DNA of 64,000 nt from DASRFR01 sp035651455 (GTDB taxonomy: Bacteria > Acidobacteriota > Terriglobia > Terriglobales > Acidobacteriaceae): NCBI GenBank assembly GCA_035651455.1, contig DASRFR010000058.1, positions 62,001 through 126,000 on the forward strand, written 5' to 3'. The notes beneath the pieces are model-generated. The model was not told the DNA's origin, did not search any database, and saw nothing but the letters and a program-made list of their open reading frames with translations. The number at the start of each line of letters is the position of its first letter. Position 1 is the first letter of the stretch. Of the stretch, positions 10,343 to 18,172 are shown piece after piece. The position numbers were made by a program, and so were the translations under genes.

Positions 10343-11251
10343 GTGAATAGCCGAATCCATCTAGCCACTCTCCTGATGCTCCCACTGATACTCGGAGTAG
10401 GGGAATCTGTTGCTGCCGTTCAAATGCTGGGTGCGGTGTTGGACACACAGCTAACCAGAGCTACGAATGTACGGCAGATACGACGGAGCTCTCAAGTCCT
10501 CCAATTTGGCAAGAGGGGAATGAAGTCGGCTTCCCGCACGTCACGAACGTCAACAACGGAGGCCTTGGATTTCGCCAATGCCGTTTTGTACGACTCCGGC
10601 GGTGATGAGGCTTCTTCTGTGGCCGTTGCTGATATTAATCGCGACGGGGTGGTCGACGTTGTGCTAGCCAATTACAGCAGTGATTCCGCAAATCGAGCGA
10701 ATGGTTCAGTAGCAGTGTTGCTCGGCAATGGTGATGGCACTTTCAGGCCAGCTGTCACGTACGATTCTGGAGGCTACGGTGCTGCTTCTGTTCTAATAGC
10801 CGATGTCAATGGAGACGGCCAACCGGACGTCATCGTAGCCAATATTGCAACAAGCTACATCAACTGTTGCAATGGAACTGACGGCGTTGTAGGGGTATTG
10901 TTAGGAAATGGGGATGGGACATTCCAGACTGCTGTGACCTTCGACACGGGCGGGATTGGACCCAGTTCGGTAACAGCTGCAGACATTAATAGTGACGGTA
11001 GGCCGGACCTGCTGGTAGCGAATAATTGTGCAAACGCTAACTGCGGGAACGGCGTTGGCGGGTGGAAGAATTTCGACAGCATGCAGCAGTATGTTGAGTT
11101 ACAACGGGGCACGGTTCGCCGCGAGTATCAGCAGGCGATAAGGAAGGCGGAAGAGATGGCACACGAGGAGACAGCCGTAACGCAGTCGCTCGAAGAATTT
11201 GCCCGAAGGGACGCACTTCCGCCGGCATCAAGCAGCCATTCAGTTAGTTAG
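10343..11251 (+). CDS. Truncated FG-GAP/VCBS repeat protein fused to an unrelated tail
   Basis: A GTG start with GGAAGGG upstream gives a 302-residue protein with a signal peptide (LATLLMLPLILGVGESVAA). Three FG-GAP/VCBS repeats follow, each with a calcium-loop pattern: DINRDGVVDVV, DVNGDGQPDVI, DINSDGRPDLL. The third repeat starts the usual 'CGNGV(VGVLLGNGDG)' but breaks at about 11060 after CGNGVGG. It then continues as WKNFDSMQQYVELQRG...EEMAHEETAV, a charged helical tail of about 60 residues with no similarity to the repeats. The FG-GAP family normally continues with many more repeats. This is best read as an original secreted adhesin-like gene cut by insertion of the element that begins here, the frame happening to stay open. 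Whether the chimera is made is unknown. Confidence 0.65.
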   Translation: MNSRIHLATLLMLPLILGVGESVAAVQMLGAVLDTQLTRATNVRQIRRSSQVLQFGKRGMKSASRTSRTSTTEALDFANAVLYDSGGDEASSVAVADINRDGVVDVVLANYSSDSANRANGSVAVLLGNGDGTFRPAVTYDSGGYGAASVLIADVNGDGQPDVIVANIATSYINCCNGTDGVVGVLLGNGDGTFQTAVTFDTGGIGPSSVTAADINSDGRPDLLVANNCANANCGNGVGGWKNFDSMQQYVELQRGTVRREYQQAIRKAEEMAHEETAVTQSLEEFARRDALPPASSSHSVS

Positions 11252-11260
11252 AAGAAATGG

Positions 11261-11281
11261 CGCATAAGAGCGCTTATGTGC
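11261..11281. repeat. Short perfect inverted repeat before the recombinase
   Basis: CATAAG-AGCG-CTTATG, extendable by a G-T wobble and two further pairs to a 9-bp stem. It lies 37 bp upstream of the recombinase start and downstream of the chimera stop. There is no T-run, so it is not a typical terminator. It may be a recombinase core site or an operator; this is inference from position only. Confidence 0.4.
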
Positions 11282-11317
11282 AATTCTCCTAACTGCCACC
11301 GACTGGAGCACTAACTC

Positions 11318-12217
11318 ATGCTGATCAAGGAGTTTGTTGAGTATCTTACCGCGCGTGGGTGCAGCGGAAATACTGTAAGCGCCTACCGCACAGACCTGCA
11401 GCAGTTCGAAATGTTCTTGCGGGACCACCGTGTGCGGTGCACGGCGGTGCAGCCGAGACACATCCAAGAGTTTAGTCAATACTTGATCGAGGCCCGTGGC
11501 GGACACCCGTTGGCCCCCGCTACCATTTGGCGCAAGTTGGCCAGTGTGTCAAGCTATTATGAATTCATTCGCTATCGATCGAATGGCAAAATCAACAACC
11601 CGGTACCGGGGGTACCCCGCCCGCGTCGTCGGCGAAGCCAACCTAATGCCATCGACGAAGCAGCAATCCAGCAAGTTCTCGCCGGAATCTCAAACGTGCG
11701 CGACCGCGCTATGGTGTGCGTCTTTCTTGCATCTGGCCTAAGACTTGCCGAGCTCCATGGTCTCAATCGCGATTCGATCTCCGTAGAGCGCAAGCCTATG
11801 CCAGATGGATCGATCCGTGTGCTTGGAGTCGGCAGCGTCATTGGAAAAGGAAATAAACAGCGCTTATTCCTGGTGGACCTGGGTGCGCTTGACGTGCTTA
11901 CCCAGTACCTGCGCACCCGCCACGACGCATGCCCAGCACTCTTTATTTCCAATCGCGGCCAGCGCATCAGTCGCAGGGAGATTCAACATATCTTTTCCAT
12001 GGCCTGTGAGCACGTCGGCTTGCCGAGGCATCACGTCCATCAGCTTCGCCATGCCTATGCGGAACGGCTAGCCAATGCCGGTATTCCCGCTATTGTCTTG
12101 AAAGACTTGATGGGACACGCATCCTTTAACACAACTCAGGGCTATTTTCGGATCAAACGGCAACGGCTGACATCCGAATACTTTGCGGCTATGGAACTAG
12201 TTCCACATGCCGGTTAG
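11318..12217 (+). CDS. XerC/XerD-like tyrosine recombinase
   Basis: A 299-residue site-specific recombinase. The N-terminal SAM-like core-binding domain spans about residues 1-95 (FVEYLTARGCSGNTVSAYRTDL). The catalytic domain has all expected residues: Arg in SGLRLAELHGL, Lys in GKGNKQR, His and Arg in HQLRHAYAERL, His in LMGHASFNTT and Tyr in QGYFRI. It therefore appears active. Size and layout match XerC/D and mobile-element recombinases rather than longer phage integrases. It probably mobilised the DNA inserted in the FG-GAP gene immediately upstream. A decayed relative lies 146 bp downstream, with a similar C-terminal end, suggesting a tandem recombinase arrangement. Confidence 0.88.
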   Translation: MLIKEFVEYLTARGCSGNTVSAYRTDLQQFEMFLRDHRVRCTAVQPRHIQEFSQYLIEARGGHPLAPATIWRKLASVSSYYEFIRYRSNGKINNPVPGVPRPRRRRSQPNAIDEAAIQQVLAGISNVRDRAMVCVFLASGLRLAELHGLNRDSISVERKPMPDGSIRVLGVGSVIGKGNKQRLFLVDLGALDVLTQYLRTRHDACPALFISNRGQRISRREIQHIFSMACEHVGLPRHHVHQLRHAYAERLANAGIPAIVLKDLMGHASFNTTQGYFRIKRQRLTSEYFAAMELVPHAG

Positions 12218-12363
12218 AAGTCAGGTTTCTCGACATCGATCGAGGCGGAAGCACGAACAAACAGGAGGGGGGCGATATATGACGCATTCTTGACAGTACG
12301 TTGTTCAGGTCGTTCTAAGTTAACCCAACCCATTCGACTCACTTTTAATGGAGGTTATAACAC

Positions 12364-12955
12364 ATGATTTCATCCTTCGTTTTGTCCGAAACTGATTGTC
12401 ACCGCCTAACTGCCAACTTGCCCGAACCGGACGTTCGGGACATTTTTCTGCTGCTCTTGCACACGGGAATGCGCCGCTCGGAGATTTCGGTCCTCCGCTG
12501 GAGCGATGTCAGCTTCACTGCACGCGGCCTGAATGTCCGCAGTCTTAAAGCGCGCCGCTTCATTACCATGAACTGGACCGTTCACGAGATTCTGACCCGG
12601 CGTTTCCGGGGACAGAACTCAGCGGATTACGTATTGGGAGCGAATTCGCACTGCCTGATTGGTAAGTCCGTTGCCATTATCAAGCGGGTGGCAACGACTC
12701 TCGGAATCCGGTTTTCCCTTAACTGTTTGCGGCGCTCGGCTGCGGTCCGCCTGTTCGAGAAAGGAGTGAGTTCCTGAACCGTCGCAAACCTTTCCGGATG
12801 GACGCCTACCTTTTCACAAACCGAAAAGCAGATAGTGTAAATCAGTGCCCAGCGCTCATCAGCCTTTTAGCATTACCGAAGGCTATCTCTGAATCAATCG
12901 GTAGCAACTCACCGCTGAAAGCTTTGTAGCCGCGGAACTGGTTTCACACGCTGTG
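12364..12955 (+). pseudogene. Degenerate second tyrosine recombinase
   Basis: A clean frame of 137 codons (stop at 12775-12777) opens with ISSFVLSETDCHRLTANL and carries the first catalytic Arg (TGMRRSEISVLRW) and a degenerate box II (LNCLRRSAAVRLFEKG). It stops before the last histidine and the nucleophile tyrosine. Beyond the stop, readable pieces follow: VANLSGW, then TEGYL, then LTAESFVAAELVSHA. These match the C-terminus of the neighbouring intact recombinase (TQGYFRI...LTSEYFAAMELVPHA). The missing parts are therefore still present but out of frame and interrupted by stops. It is a dead paralogue or co-recombinase of the upstream gene. The N-terminal core-binding domain is absent. Confidence 0.7.
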
Positions 12956-13138
12956 CAGTTTCGCCACTTCTTTTTCTCGACTGACCCCTATACTAACCAG
13001 TCATGTAAAGAGCGAGATTTTCTCTTCGGAATCTTCGCATCTTTCTATCTTGTACCCCGCCCGGAAATGCCGTCCATCCCTGCTTCCAGTCCATCCTCCA
13101 GGCCCTCGGCCTGCATCGTTTCGCAAAGGAGTAGCACA

Positions 13139-14020
13139 ATGGCTTCCATTCTCAAGACCAGTGCCCGCAATGCGGGCCAGGTCGCTCTGGATAAATTCTG
13201 TCCTCGTTGTTGCTGGTATCTTCTCCGCATCAAAAAGTGGCCTTTCCAAATGGCCATGCCCGGAATTATGTTTTTCCTCGAGCAGGTCGAAAAGGCCACC
13301 ATCCTGGCTCACCTCAAACAGGCCAATAAGCTTCCGGACTACTTCGGTCCATTCGCCGGTTGCACGGCGCCAGTGGATTTCCCATTCCGCATGGAGCATA
13401 TGCACCCGGAATCGAACGTGCTGCTTACCGCACAGGTCGATATGATTTTGCGCACGAGCAGCAAGAATCTTGCTGTGCTTGATCTGAAGACGTCCCGCAT
13501 CGGTGGCGGCGGAAGCGTGTTTCTCCCGCAATACGAGATTCAGGTCATTGGGTATTCCTGGGTGACCCAGGCGTGCAAGATCGGAAAGGTGGAAACCGGT
13601 GGGCTGATTTACTGCCAAATTCAGCACGAAGAGTTCAAGCAGGACCCACTTAGCTATGCAGACGAGAATGGCATTCTGGTGCCCTTCCACTTTACGCCAC
13701 ATGTCGTGGAACTTGACTACGACAAACTTACAGAATGCCTGGTCGAACTGAACGGGCTCTGGAACACCCCCCATCCCCCCCGGGGACGCGAAAACTGTGC
13801 GGACTGCGCACTTTTGAGCAGGGTTCTTGATTTCGAGGATCACCTTCGTCGTACCGATGCCGTCCAGGCTCGCTGGTCTCCGTTTCTCCTGAACGAGGCG
13901 ATCAGGCATGACTACGATCGCGCACTCGCTCGCGGAACGCCCCAACTCCTTGCTGACGAGCATACGGACGAGCACCGCTGGGATGACGACGGGATGTGGG
14001 CAAACTGGGACTTCTCGTAA
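13139..14020 (+). CDS. Cas4/RecB-like PD-(D/E)XK nuclease
   Basis: The start at 13139 is chosen for AGGAG just upstream, giving 293 residues; a longer reading from 12953 adds a low-complexity serine-rich leader. Nuclease motifs are visible: VDMIL (Asp about 101), LDLKTS (Asp about 115, Lys about 117) and a QxxxY-type helix (YEIQVIGYSW). This is the Cas4/RecB order within the PD-(D/E)XK superfamily. CPRCCW near residue 21 and CADC near residue 245 flank the fold, as do the cysteines binding an iron-sulfur cluster in Cas4/AddB-like enzymes. No cas1, cas2 or helicase is nearby; it sits between recombinase genes. A role in processing DNA ends for the mobile element, or in defence, is inference. 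Confidence 0.65.
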   Translation: MASILKTSARNAGQVALDKFCPRCCWYLLRIKKWPFQMAMPGIMFFLEQVEKATILAHLKQANKLPDYFGPFAGCTAPVDFPFRMEHMHPESNVLLTAQVDMILRTSSKNLAVLDLKTSRIGGGGSVFLPQYEIQVIGYSWVTQACKIGKVETGGLIYCQIQHEEFKQDPLSYADENGILVPFHFTPHVVELDYDKLTECLVELNGLWNTPHPPRGRENCADCALLSRVLDFEDHLRRTDAVQARWSPFLLNEAIRHDYDRALARGTPQLLADEHTDEHRWDDDGMWANWDFS

Positions 14021-14121
14021 CATTCACTTCTTACGGGCGAGCCACTTCGATGGCCTTCCTTGTCCTTCCTCAAGTTTTGACCCTGCAGTTACGCGTGAGA
14101 AGTTGACTTAGGAGGCCGTAG

Positions 14122-14355
14122 ATGAATCCAGAACTCGAACCTAAACCTTCTAATCCTGCTCAGCTCTTGAACGCCCAGGAAGTCGCGGAACGGCTGGGAG
14201 TTTCGGACCGATGGGTTCGCGACCATGCAACTCGCCGCTTCCCAAAACTGCCGGTCATTAAACTCGGCTCGCTGCTGCGTTTTGATCCAGAGGATGTATC
14301 AGCTTTCATCGAGGCGCAGCGTGACAACCATTCGGGAACAAAGCGTAGGCAGTAA
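14122..14355 (+). CDS. Excisionase-like helix-turn-helix protein
   Basis: A 77-residue protein with a strong AGGAGG ribosome binding site. Residues 15-70 read LLNAQEVAERLGVSDRWVRDHATRRFPKLPVIKLGSLLRFDPEDVSAFI, the MerR-like winged helix of the AlpA/Xis (HTH_17) family. These bind DNA next to att sites or act as regulators of phage-like elements. It lies 160 bp upstream of an integrase on the same strand, the usual excisionase-integrase arrangement. The helix-turn-helix and context are clear; whether it directs excision or only transcription cannot be told from sequence. Confidence 0.8.
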   Translation: MNPELEPKPSNPAQLLNAQEVAERLGVSDRWVRDHATRRFPKLPVIKLGSLLRFDPEDVSAFIEAQRDNHSGTKRRQ

Positions 14356-14516
14356 TCGCTTGACCCGAAAGCCTCAAGATGTTGTCCACCAGTTGGGTTT
14401 TGGGAGCACCAGCACCGGCGGGTAGTCTCGATCGCGCCCCTTAAGTCCAAGAAGATGAACTCCTAACACCTTTCCAATGGGCGGCCGGAGCGCCGCCCGG
14501 ATTCGACAGCAACATT

Positions 14517-15716
14517 ATGCCACTTGAATATCAACACGGGTCCGTGTATCTGCAAGGTAAACGGCGAAAAATGTGGTATGGCAAGTACCGCATTTGGAAG
14601 CACGACCCTCAAACGGACACCGATGCGGTAAAGCATAAAACCGTAAAGCTCGGGCCTAAGGCCGAGATGACGAGGTTTGAAGCCGAGCAGAAGCTGCGCA
14701 ATCTCATAGCGCAACAGACCGGTCCGAATAATCCTGACGACGCAGTCAATGCTCAAAACGTCCCTACACTGAAGTGGTTGGTTGAAGAGCGCTACTTTCC
14801 GATGATGACGTGCGGCGAGCCTACTAAGAAGAAAACTCAATACGAAATTCGTCGCTACATACTAGAAGGGCTCGGAGCCCGGAACTTGTCGTCCATTAAC
14901 CTGTTTGATCTTCAAACGCACTTAAACCGTCTGGCGAAGCACTTTTCAGAATCCGTAGTCCGCCACACGTACGTCAACTTAAGATCGATCTTTAACGCGG
15001 CTGTTGACCTCGACGTGATTGCGAAGAGTCCGAGCCGAAAATTGCGGATGCCGCCGACGCGTGAGCGCAACAAGGCAGTGCTGAGCCCTGACATGATCAT
15101 GAAACTTCTCCATGCCATTCATGATCCGAGGGACCGTTGCATACTTGCGATCGGGATATTCTGTGGTCTGCGTACCTCGGAAGTGTTCGGCTTGACTTGG
15201 GATTGCTTAAGAGGCGACACGCTGCTCGTGAAAAATACTGCTTTTGAGGGCAATCTACGGGTAAACACTGTTAAAACTGTTGAGAGCCGCGCCCTTGTAC
15301 CAATCCCTGACCTTGCGCAGCCTTTCATCGAGGCCTGGAAAGCTCTCTGCAGCGACACGGGAGAAGGGGCACTGATGTTTTGGACATCTGGAAAAGGGCG
15401 CCGCCGGGGTCGGCGTGTTCCGTTCGATTCGACCAATTTTATGGAACGGCGGATACATCCCACAGCAGATCAGCTGGGCATCCCTCGTCACCTCGTAACG
15501 TTTCAAGTCATGCGGCGCACGGTCGCGACCGATCTTCAGCATCACGGTACGCTGAAGGATGCCCAAGCGGCGCTGCGCCACAAGAGTGCGGCTACAACAG
15601 CAAATATTTACATACAGCCGGTATCTACAAGCGTAAGAGCAGCTCTGAATGCTCGTACTGAGTCCGTCTTCACTGACGGAAACTCTCCTGTAACCGAACC
15701 AGGTAAGCGCAGTTAG
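14517..15716 (+). CDS. Phage-type tyrosine integrase
   Basis: A 399-residue integrase. An N-terminal arm-type DNA-binding region (residues 1-60, GSVYLQGKRRKMWYGKYR, rich in basic and aromatic residues) is followed by a core-binding domain (about 85-170). The catalytic domain includes Arg in FCGLRTSEVFGLTW, a basic segment with Lys (NTVKTVESRALVPI), FQVMRRT for box II, LRHKSAATTANIYI with His, and the Tyr nucleophile. In box II the usual HxxR reads QxxR. That substitution occurs in some integrases but could reduce activity. It is paired with the upstream HTH gene. The likely target is a tRNA gene; the nearest is tRNA-Asn at 24.2 kb, but I did not find a repeated att core. Confidence 0.85.
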   Translation: MPLEYQHGSVYLQGKRRKMWYGKYRIWKHDPQTDTDAVKHKTVKLGPKAEMTRFEAEQKLRNLIAQQTGPNNPDDAVNAQNVPTLKWLVEERYFPMMTCGEPTKKKTQYEIRRYILEGLGARNLSSINLFDLQTHLNRLAKHFSESVVRHTYVNLRSIFNAAVDLDVIAKSPSRKLRMPPTRERNKAVLSPDMIMKLLHAIHDPRDRCILAIGIFCGLRTSEVFGLTWDCLRGDTLLVKNTAFEGNLRVNTVKTVESRALVPIPDLAQPFIEAWKALCSDTGEGALMFWTSGKGRRRGRRVPFDSTNFMERRIHPTADQLGIPRHLVTFQVMRRTVATDLQHHGTLKDAQAALRHKSAATTANIYIQPVSTSVRAALNARTESVFTDGNSPVTEPGKRS

Positions 15717-15801
15717 CATTCCCGCGTCGAATATGTGAACCCATGAGCGTCGTGTTTGCCGACGCGCCCTCTTCATCGGATCGTGATAACGAAGCCGCTA
15801 G

Positions 15802-16113
15802 ATGGGGAAACGGAACCGTCGTAGCCGGAGCGGTGAGGTGTTGTACGACCCGGAGGTTGCGCCCGTCGCGCCCGATACTATGGCCGTCCGCTCGGAAACC
15901 GAGGATAACGCCGATGCATATGCGTCAGAGCTTCGGCGTCTAAATAGCGTCACAGAGAGCTTTGAAAACCAGAAAATGTGGGAACCAAAGTCGCTGACCG
16001 TGTACGCTGGGATTCGTCTATATGTTGGGGGCGATACTACTGTCAACCCCAATATGCTGGGTGTTGTCAAGATAGCAGGAAACGGCCGGGAGATGAGCTG
16101 CATCACAGTCTAA
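15802..16113 (+). CDS. Hypothetical protein, probably frameshifted near its 3' end
   Basis: 103 residues, beginning with a basic stretch (MGKRNRRSRSGEV) and ending ...VVKIAGNGREMSCITV. I recognise no family. After the stop a second frame continues for about 35 codons with sensible composition (SKVAIIKYLDENNENTRQV). It ends in a TGA at 16223-16225 overlapping the ATG of the Panacea gene by the common ATGA arrangement. A one-base slip around 16085-16110 would make one protein of about 139 residues translationally coupled to the next gene. As it stands the frame is short and the start has no clear ribosome binding site. Confidence 0.45.
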   Translation: MGKRNRRSRSGEVLYDPEVAPVAPDTMAVRSETEDNADAYASELRRLNSVTESFENQKMWEPKSLTVYAGIRLYVGGDTTVNPNMLGVVKIAGNGREMSCITV

Positions 16114-16221
16114 GGTTGCTATAATCAAGTATCTGGATGAGAATAACGAGAATACGCGCCAGGTTCCAAGTGGTTTCGTTCTCCTCCGCGATATATCCAG
16201 CAGCGGCGCGACGGACTCGCG

Positions 16222-16941
16222 ATGAGCGACATTAAATTCGAATTCAATCTCGACAAGCTGATACACGCGATAGCCTTTTTCAGTTCCAAGGATGTTCCTC
16301 ACCTCACGAAGTTGAAAATCGCGAAGTTGCTCTATTTCGCCGATAAAAGGCATTTGCTCGAACACGGCAGGCCCATACTCGGGGACGTGTACTGGTGCAT
16401 GGAATTCGGACCGGTTCCTTCATTTGCCTTGAATGAGATGAGTGAAGCGATTGAGCATTCGGAAGTGGTTGCGGGAAGTGGTTCTTCGGACTACAGCAAA
16501 ATGAATGAGATGTTGCGTGTCAAGAAACCGCTGTTCGGAGGTTATCCCCACTTCGAGGCGAAGCACCCATTCGACGCGAACATCTTTTCGGATTCTGAAC
16601 TCTCCGTGCTCACCGCTGTGGCGCGTGAATTCGGCTCTAAAACTGCGCACGACCTTGTTACAATGACCCACGCTGAGCCGACCTACCGGATAGCAAACGA
16701 ATCTCGTGAGCCGAAAGGGAGAGCGCCGATTCCTTATGAACTATTTTTTGTCGGCGCTCCATCGGCGTCGATGAAGTATCTTGCCAAACTAAAGGCAGAT
16801 TTCGATGGAGAGATAATTCCGCTCGAGGGGGACGAAGAGTATTCGCAGTTTGCTTCAGACCTACGGTCTTACAGCTTCGGTCCTGAGTTCGACCTCGATC
16901 CAGACCACGTGCGCGAAAGGACGGCTCGGTCTGTCCGTTAG
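16222..16941 (+). CDS. Panacea (SocA/DUF4065-like) domain protein, candidate antitoxin
   Basis: 239 residues. Residues 10-75 read KLIHAIAFFSSKDVPHLTKLKIAKLLYFADKRHLLEHGRPILGDVYWCMEFGPVPS. This matches the Panacea/SocA domain pattern (L-x-K-L-L-Y-F-A-D...G-x-P-x-x-x-x-x-Y-x-x-x-x-x-G-P-V). In SocA and the PanA antitoxins the domain works as an antitoxin or a proteolytic adaptor. Many Panacea genes are coupled to a diverse partner gene. Here the partner starts two bases after the stop. The C-terminal 100 residues (HDLVTMTHAEPTYRIA...) are also typical of the family. The domain is well supported; toxin neutralisation is inferred from family precedent and gene order. Confidence 0.75.
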   Translation: MSDIKFEFNLDKLIHAIAFFSSKDVPHLTKLKIAKLLYFADKRHLLEHGRPILGDVYWCMEFGPVPSFALNEMSEAIEHSEVVAGSGSSDYSKMNEMLRVKKPLFGGYPHFEAKHPFDANIFSDSELSVLTAVAREFGSKTAHDLVTMTHAEPTYRIANESREPKGRAPIPYELFFVGAPSASMKYLAKLKADFDGEIIPLEGDEEYSQFASDLRSYSFGPEFDLDPDHVRERTARSVR

Positions 16942-16943
16942 AA

Positions 16944-17723
16944 TTGATTACTGCAGAACGCTGGTACGATAAGGACCCGGACCTTACCGCATATTATCAA
17001 GGGGATGTCATCGCTGACATCCCTTATCCTTTTTTCCCGCCCATTGAACCCGCCAGCCGTGAGGAGTCGTGGCCGCTTCTACGACCGTTCGACCAGAAAA
17101 ATCGCGACATCCGCGACGCCATGAGAACTCTTCCGACAAAGTTGTATGGGAGGGCGGCAAAAGATGTCCCAGACAGGTGGACAATGCCAGAGGGAGAATT
17201 TGTGGTCGCGGGCTGCCGCAAAATGAACGTGATGGTGGCGTCTCGCAGTTGCGCTCTAGATAACCCCAAACGGAAACATTTCTCAGTAGCGCCAGTTGTC
17301 GCTGTTGATGAATTGCCGCCAGAGCAGCGCAGCGATGAAAAACTGGCAGACTTGCGACTGAATAACATTCCGCAAGCTTTTTATTTACCTGAGAAAGATG
17401 GGCTGAGGGAGTCCTATGCTGACTTGCTGAGGCTCGTTCCCGTCCACCGGTCATTCTTCCCCGTGGAGGAGAACCTCGGTGGGATGCTTTTGGCGAGACT
17501 GTCTTCGACAGCAATGGATGCTTTACAGCGAGCGTTTTCCAACCATTTTGGGAAGCAGTTCGGGTTTGACCACGAAAACATCTGTCCGCAACGCGGACAG
17601 TATTCGTGCTCAAATTGCTTCCACTCGGGTATGAAGCTCCAGACCAGAATGTTTGAAGCTGGAAAGCCGTTCGGCATCTGCCCCGCATGCGGCGAGGAAG
17701 CCGCGTGGATCAAGTTATCTTAA
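16944..17723 (+). CDS. Zinc-ribbon protein coupled to the Panacea gene (candidate toxin)
   Basis: 259 residues from a TTG start 2 bp after the Panacea stop, so translation is probably coupled. The N-terminal part (DPDLTAYYQGDVIADIPYPFFP) is followed by a beta-rich core with VVAGCRKMNVMVASRSCALD and VAPVVAVDELP. The C-terminus has a four-cysteine zinc ribbon: CSNC, about 20 residues, then CPAC. I do not recognise a catalytic family. The layout 'D-I-P ... V-M-x-x-S-x-S-C-x-L-D' resembles uncharacterised proteins found beside Panacea or in phage-defence contexts, but I cannot name it. A toxin role is inference from coupling only. A hairpin that could be a terminator follows directly. Confidence 0.6.
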   Translation: MITAERWYDKDPDLTAYYQGDVIADIPYPFFPPIEPASREESWPLLRPFDQKNRDIRDAMRTLPTKLYGRAAKDVPDRWTMPEGEFVVAGCRKMNVMVASRSCALDNPKRKHFSVAPVVAVDELPPEQRSDEKLADLRLNNIPQAFYLPEKDGLRESYADLLRLVPVHRSFFPVEENLGGMLLARLSSTAMDALQRAFSNHFGKQFGFDHENICPQRGQYSCSNCFHSGMKLQTRMFEAGKPFGICPACGEEAAWIKLS

Positions 17724-17749
17724 GGCCGGTCGGATGGTCCGATAGGCCT
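17723..17749 (+). terminator. Hairpin after the Panacea pair
   Basis: AGGCC-gg-TCGGA-TGG-TCCGA-ta-GGCCT: two 5-bp stem segments around a 2x2 internal mismatch, beginning at the stop codon. Seven bases later a short CTTTT follows. The stem is good and the T-run weak, so it may be a partial or Rho-assisted terminator. Confidence 0.45.
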
Positions 17750-18172
17750 GGGTCGCTTTTACTCCCTTAGATGGTGATGTTTCTACATGTCCCGTTCGAC
17801 AGCCTCACAATCACAGTTCAGCAGCGCGAATACCTACCAGAGCAAATCGACCCTTTCGCTAGACGGCAATTTTGACCCACACAAATACGTCTTTTATTAG
17901 GCAATGGTCGGCTGCACTCCGCTGACGAATAGAAAGCGAATTTGTCAGGCTCTCCCTGTAGACGAAGGTCGCAAGCGCCGTACTGTTGATAGCGCAAGTA
18001 TTCTTGCTGCTCGCAGGCTCGCTCAATGAAGGGGCGAAGAGAGTTCCGGCCACAATCAGCGCGGTTGCGGACGCGGTACGGTGGGCTGAGGAAATCATGA
18101 GGGAGATTGACAACCGCTGGCCCGCCGGTGCGAAGGCCGGGACCTCGTGAGCCTCGGTGTTTGCCAGGAAAG
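17750..18172. other. Intergenic stretch, no firm gene
   Basis: About 420 bp. A minus-strand frame at 17859-18113 has a weakly hydrophobic N-terminus, but no ribosome binding site or motif, so I do not call it. Confidence 0.35.

Noticed and set aside
12953..13138. N-terminal extension of the Cas4-like gene
   Set aside because: Low-complexity serine/proline sequence overlapping the decayed recombinase; a good AGGAG precedes the ATG at 13139.
13001..14023. Long minus-strand frame opposite the Cas4-like gene
   Set aside because: It mirrors a gene with clear nuclease motifs and shows no motif of its own.
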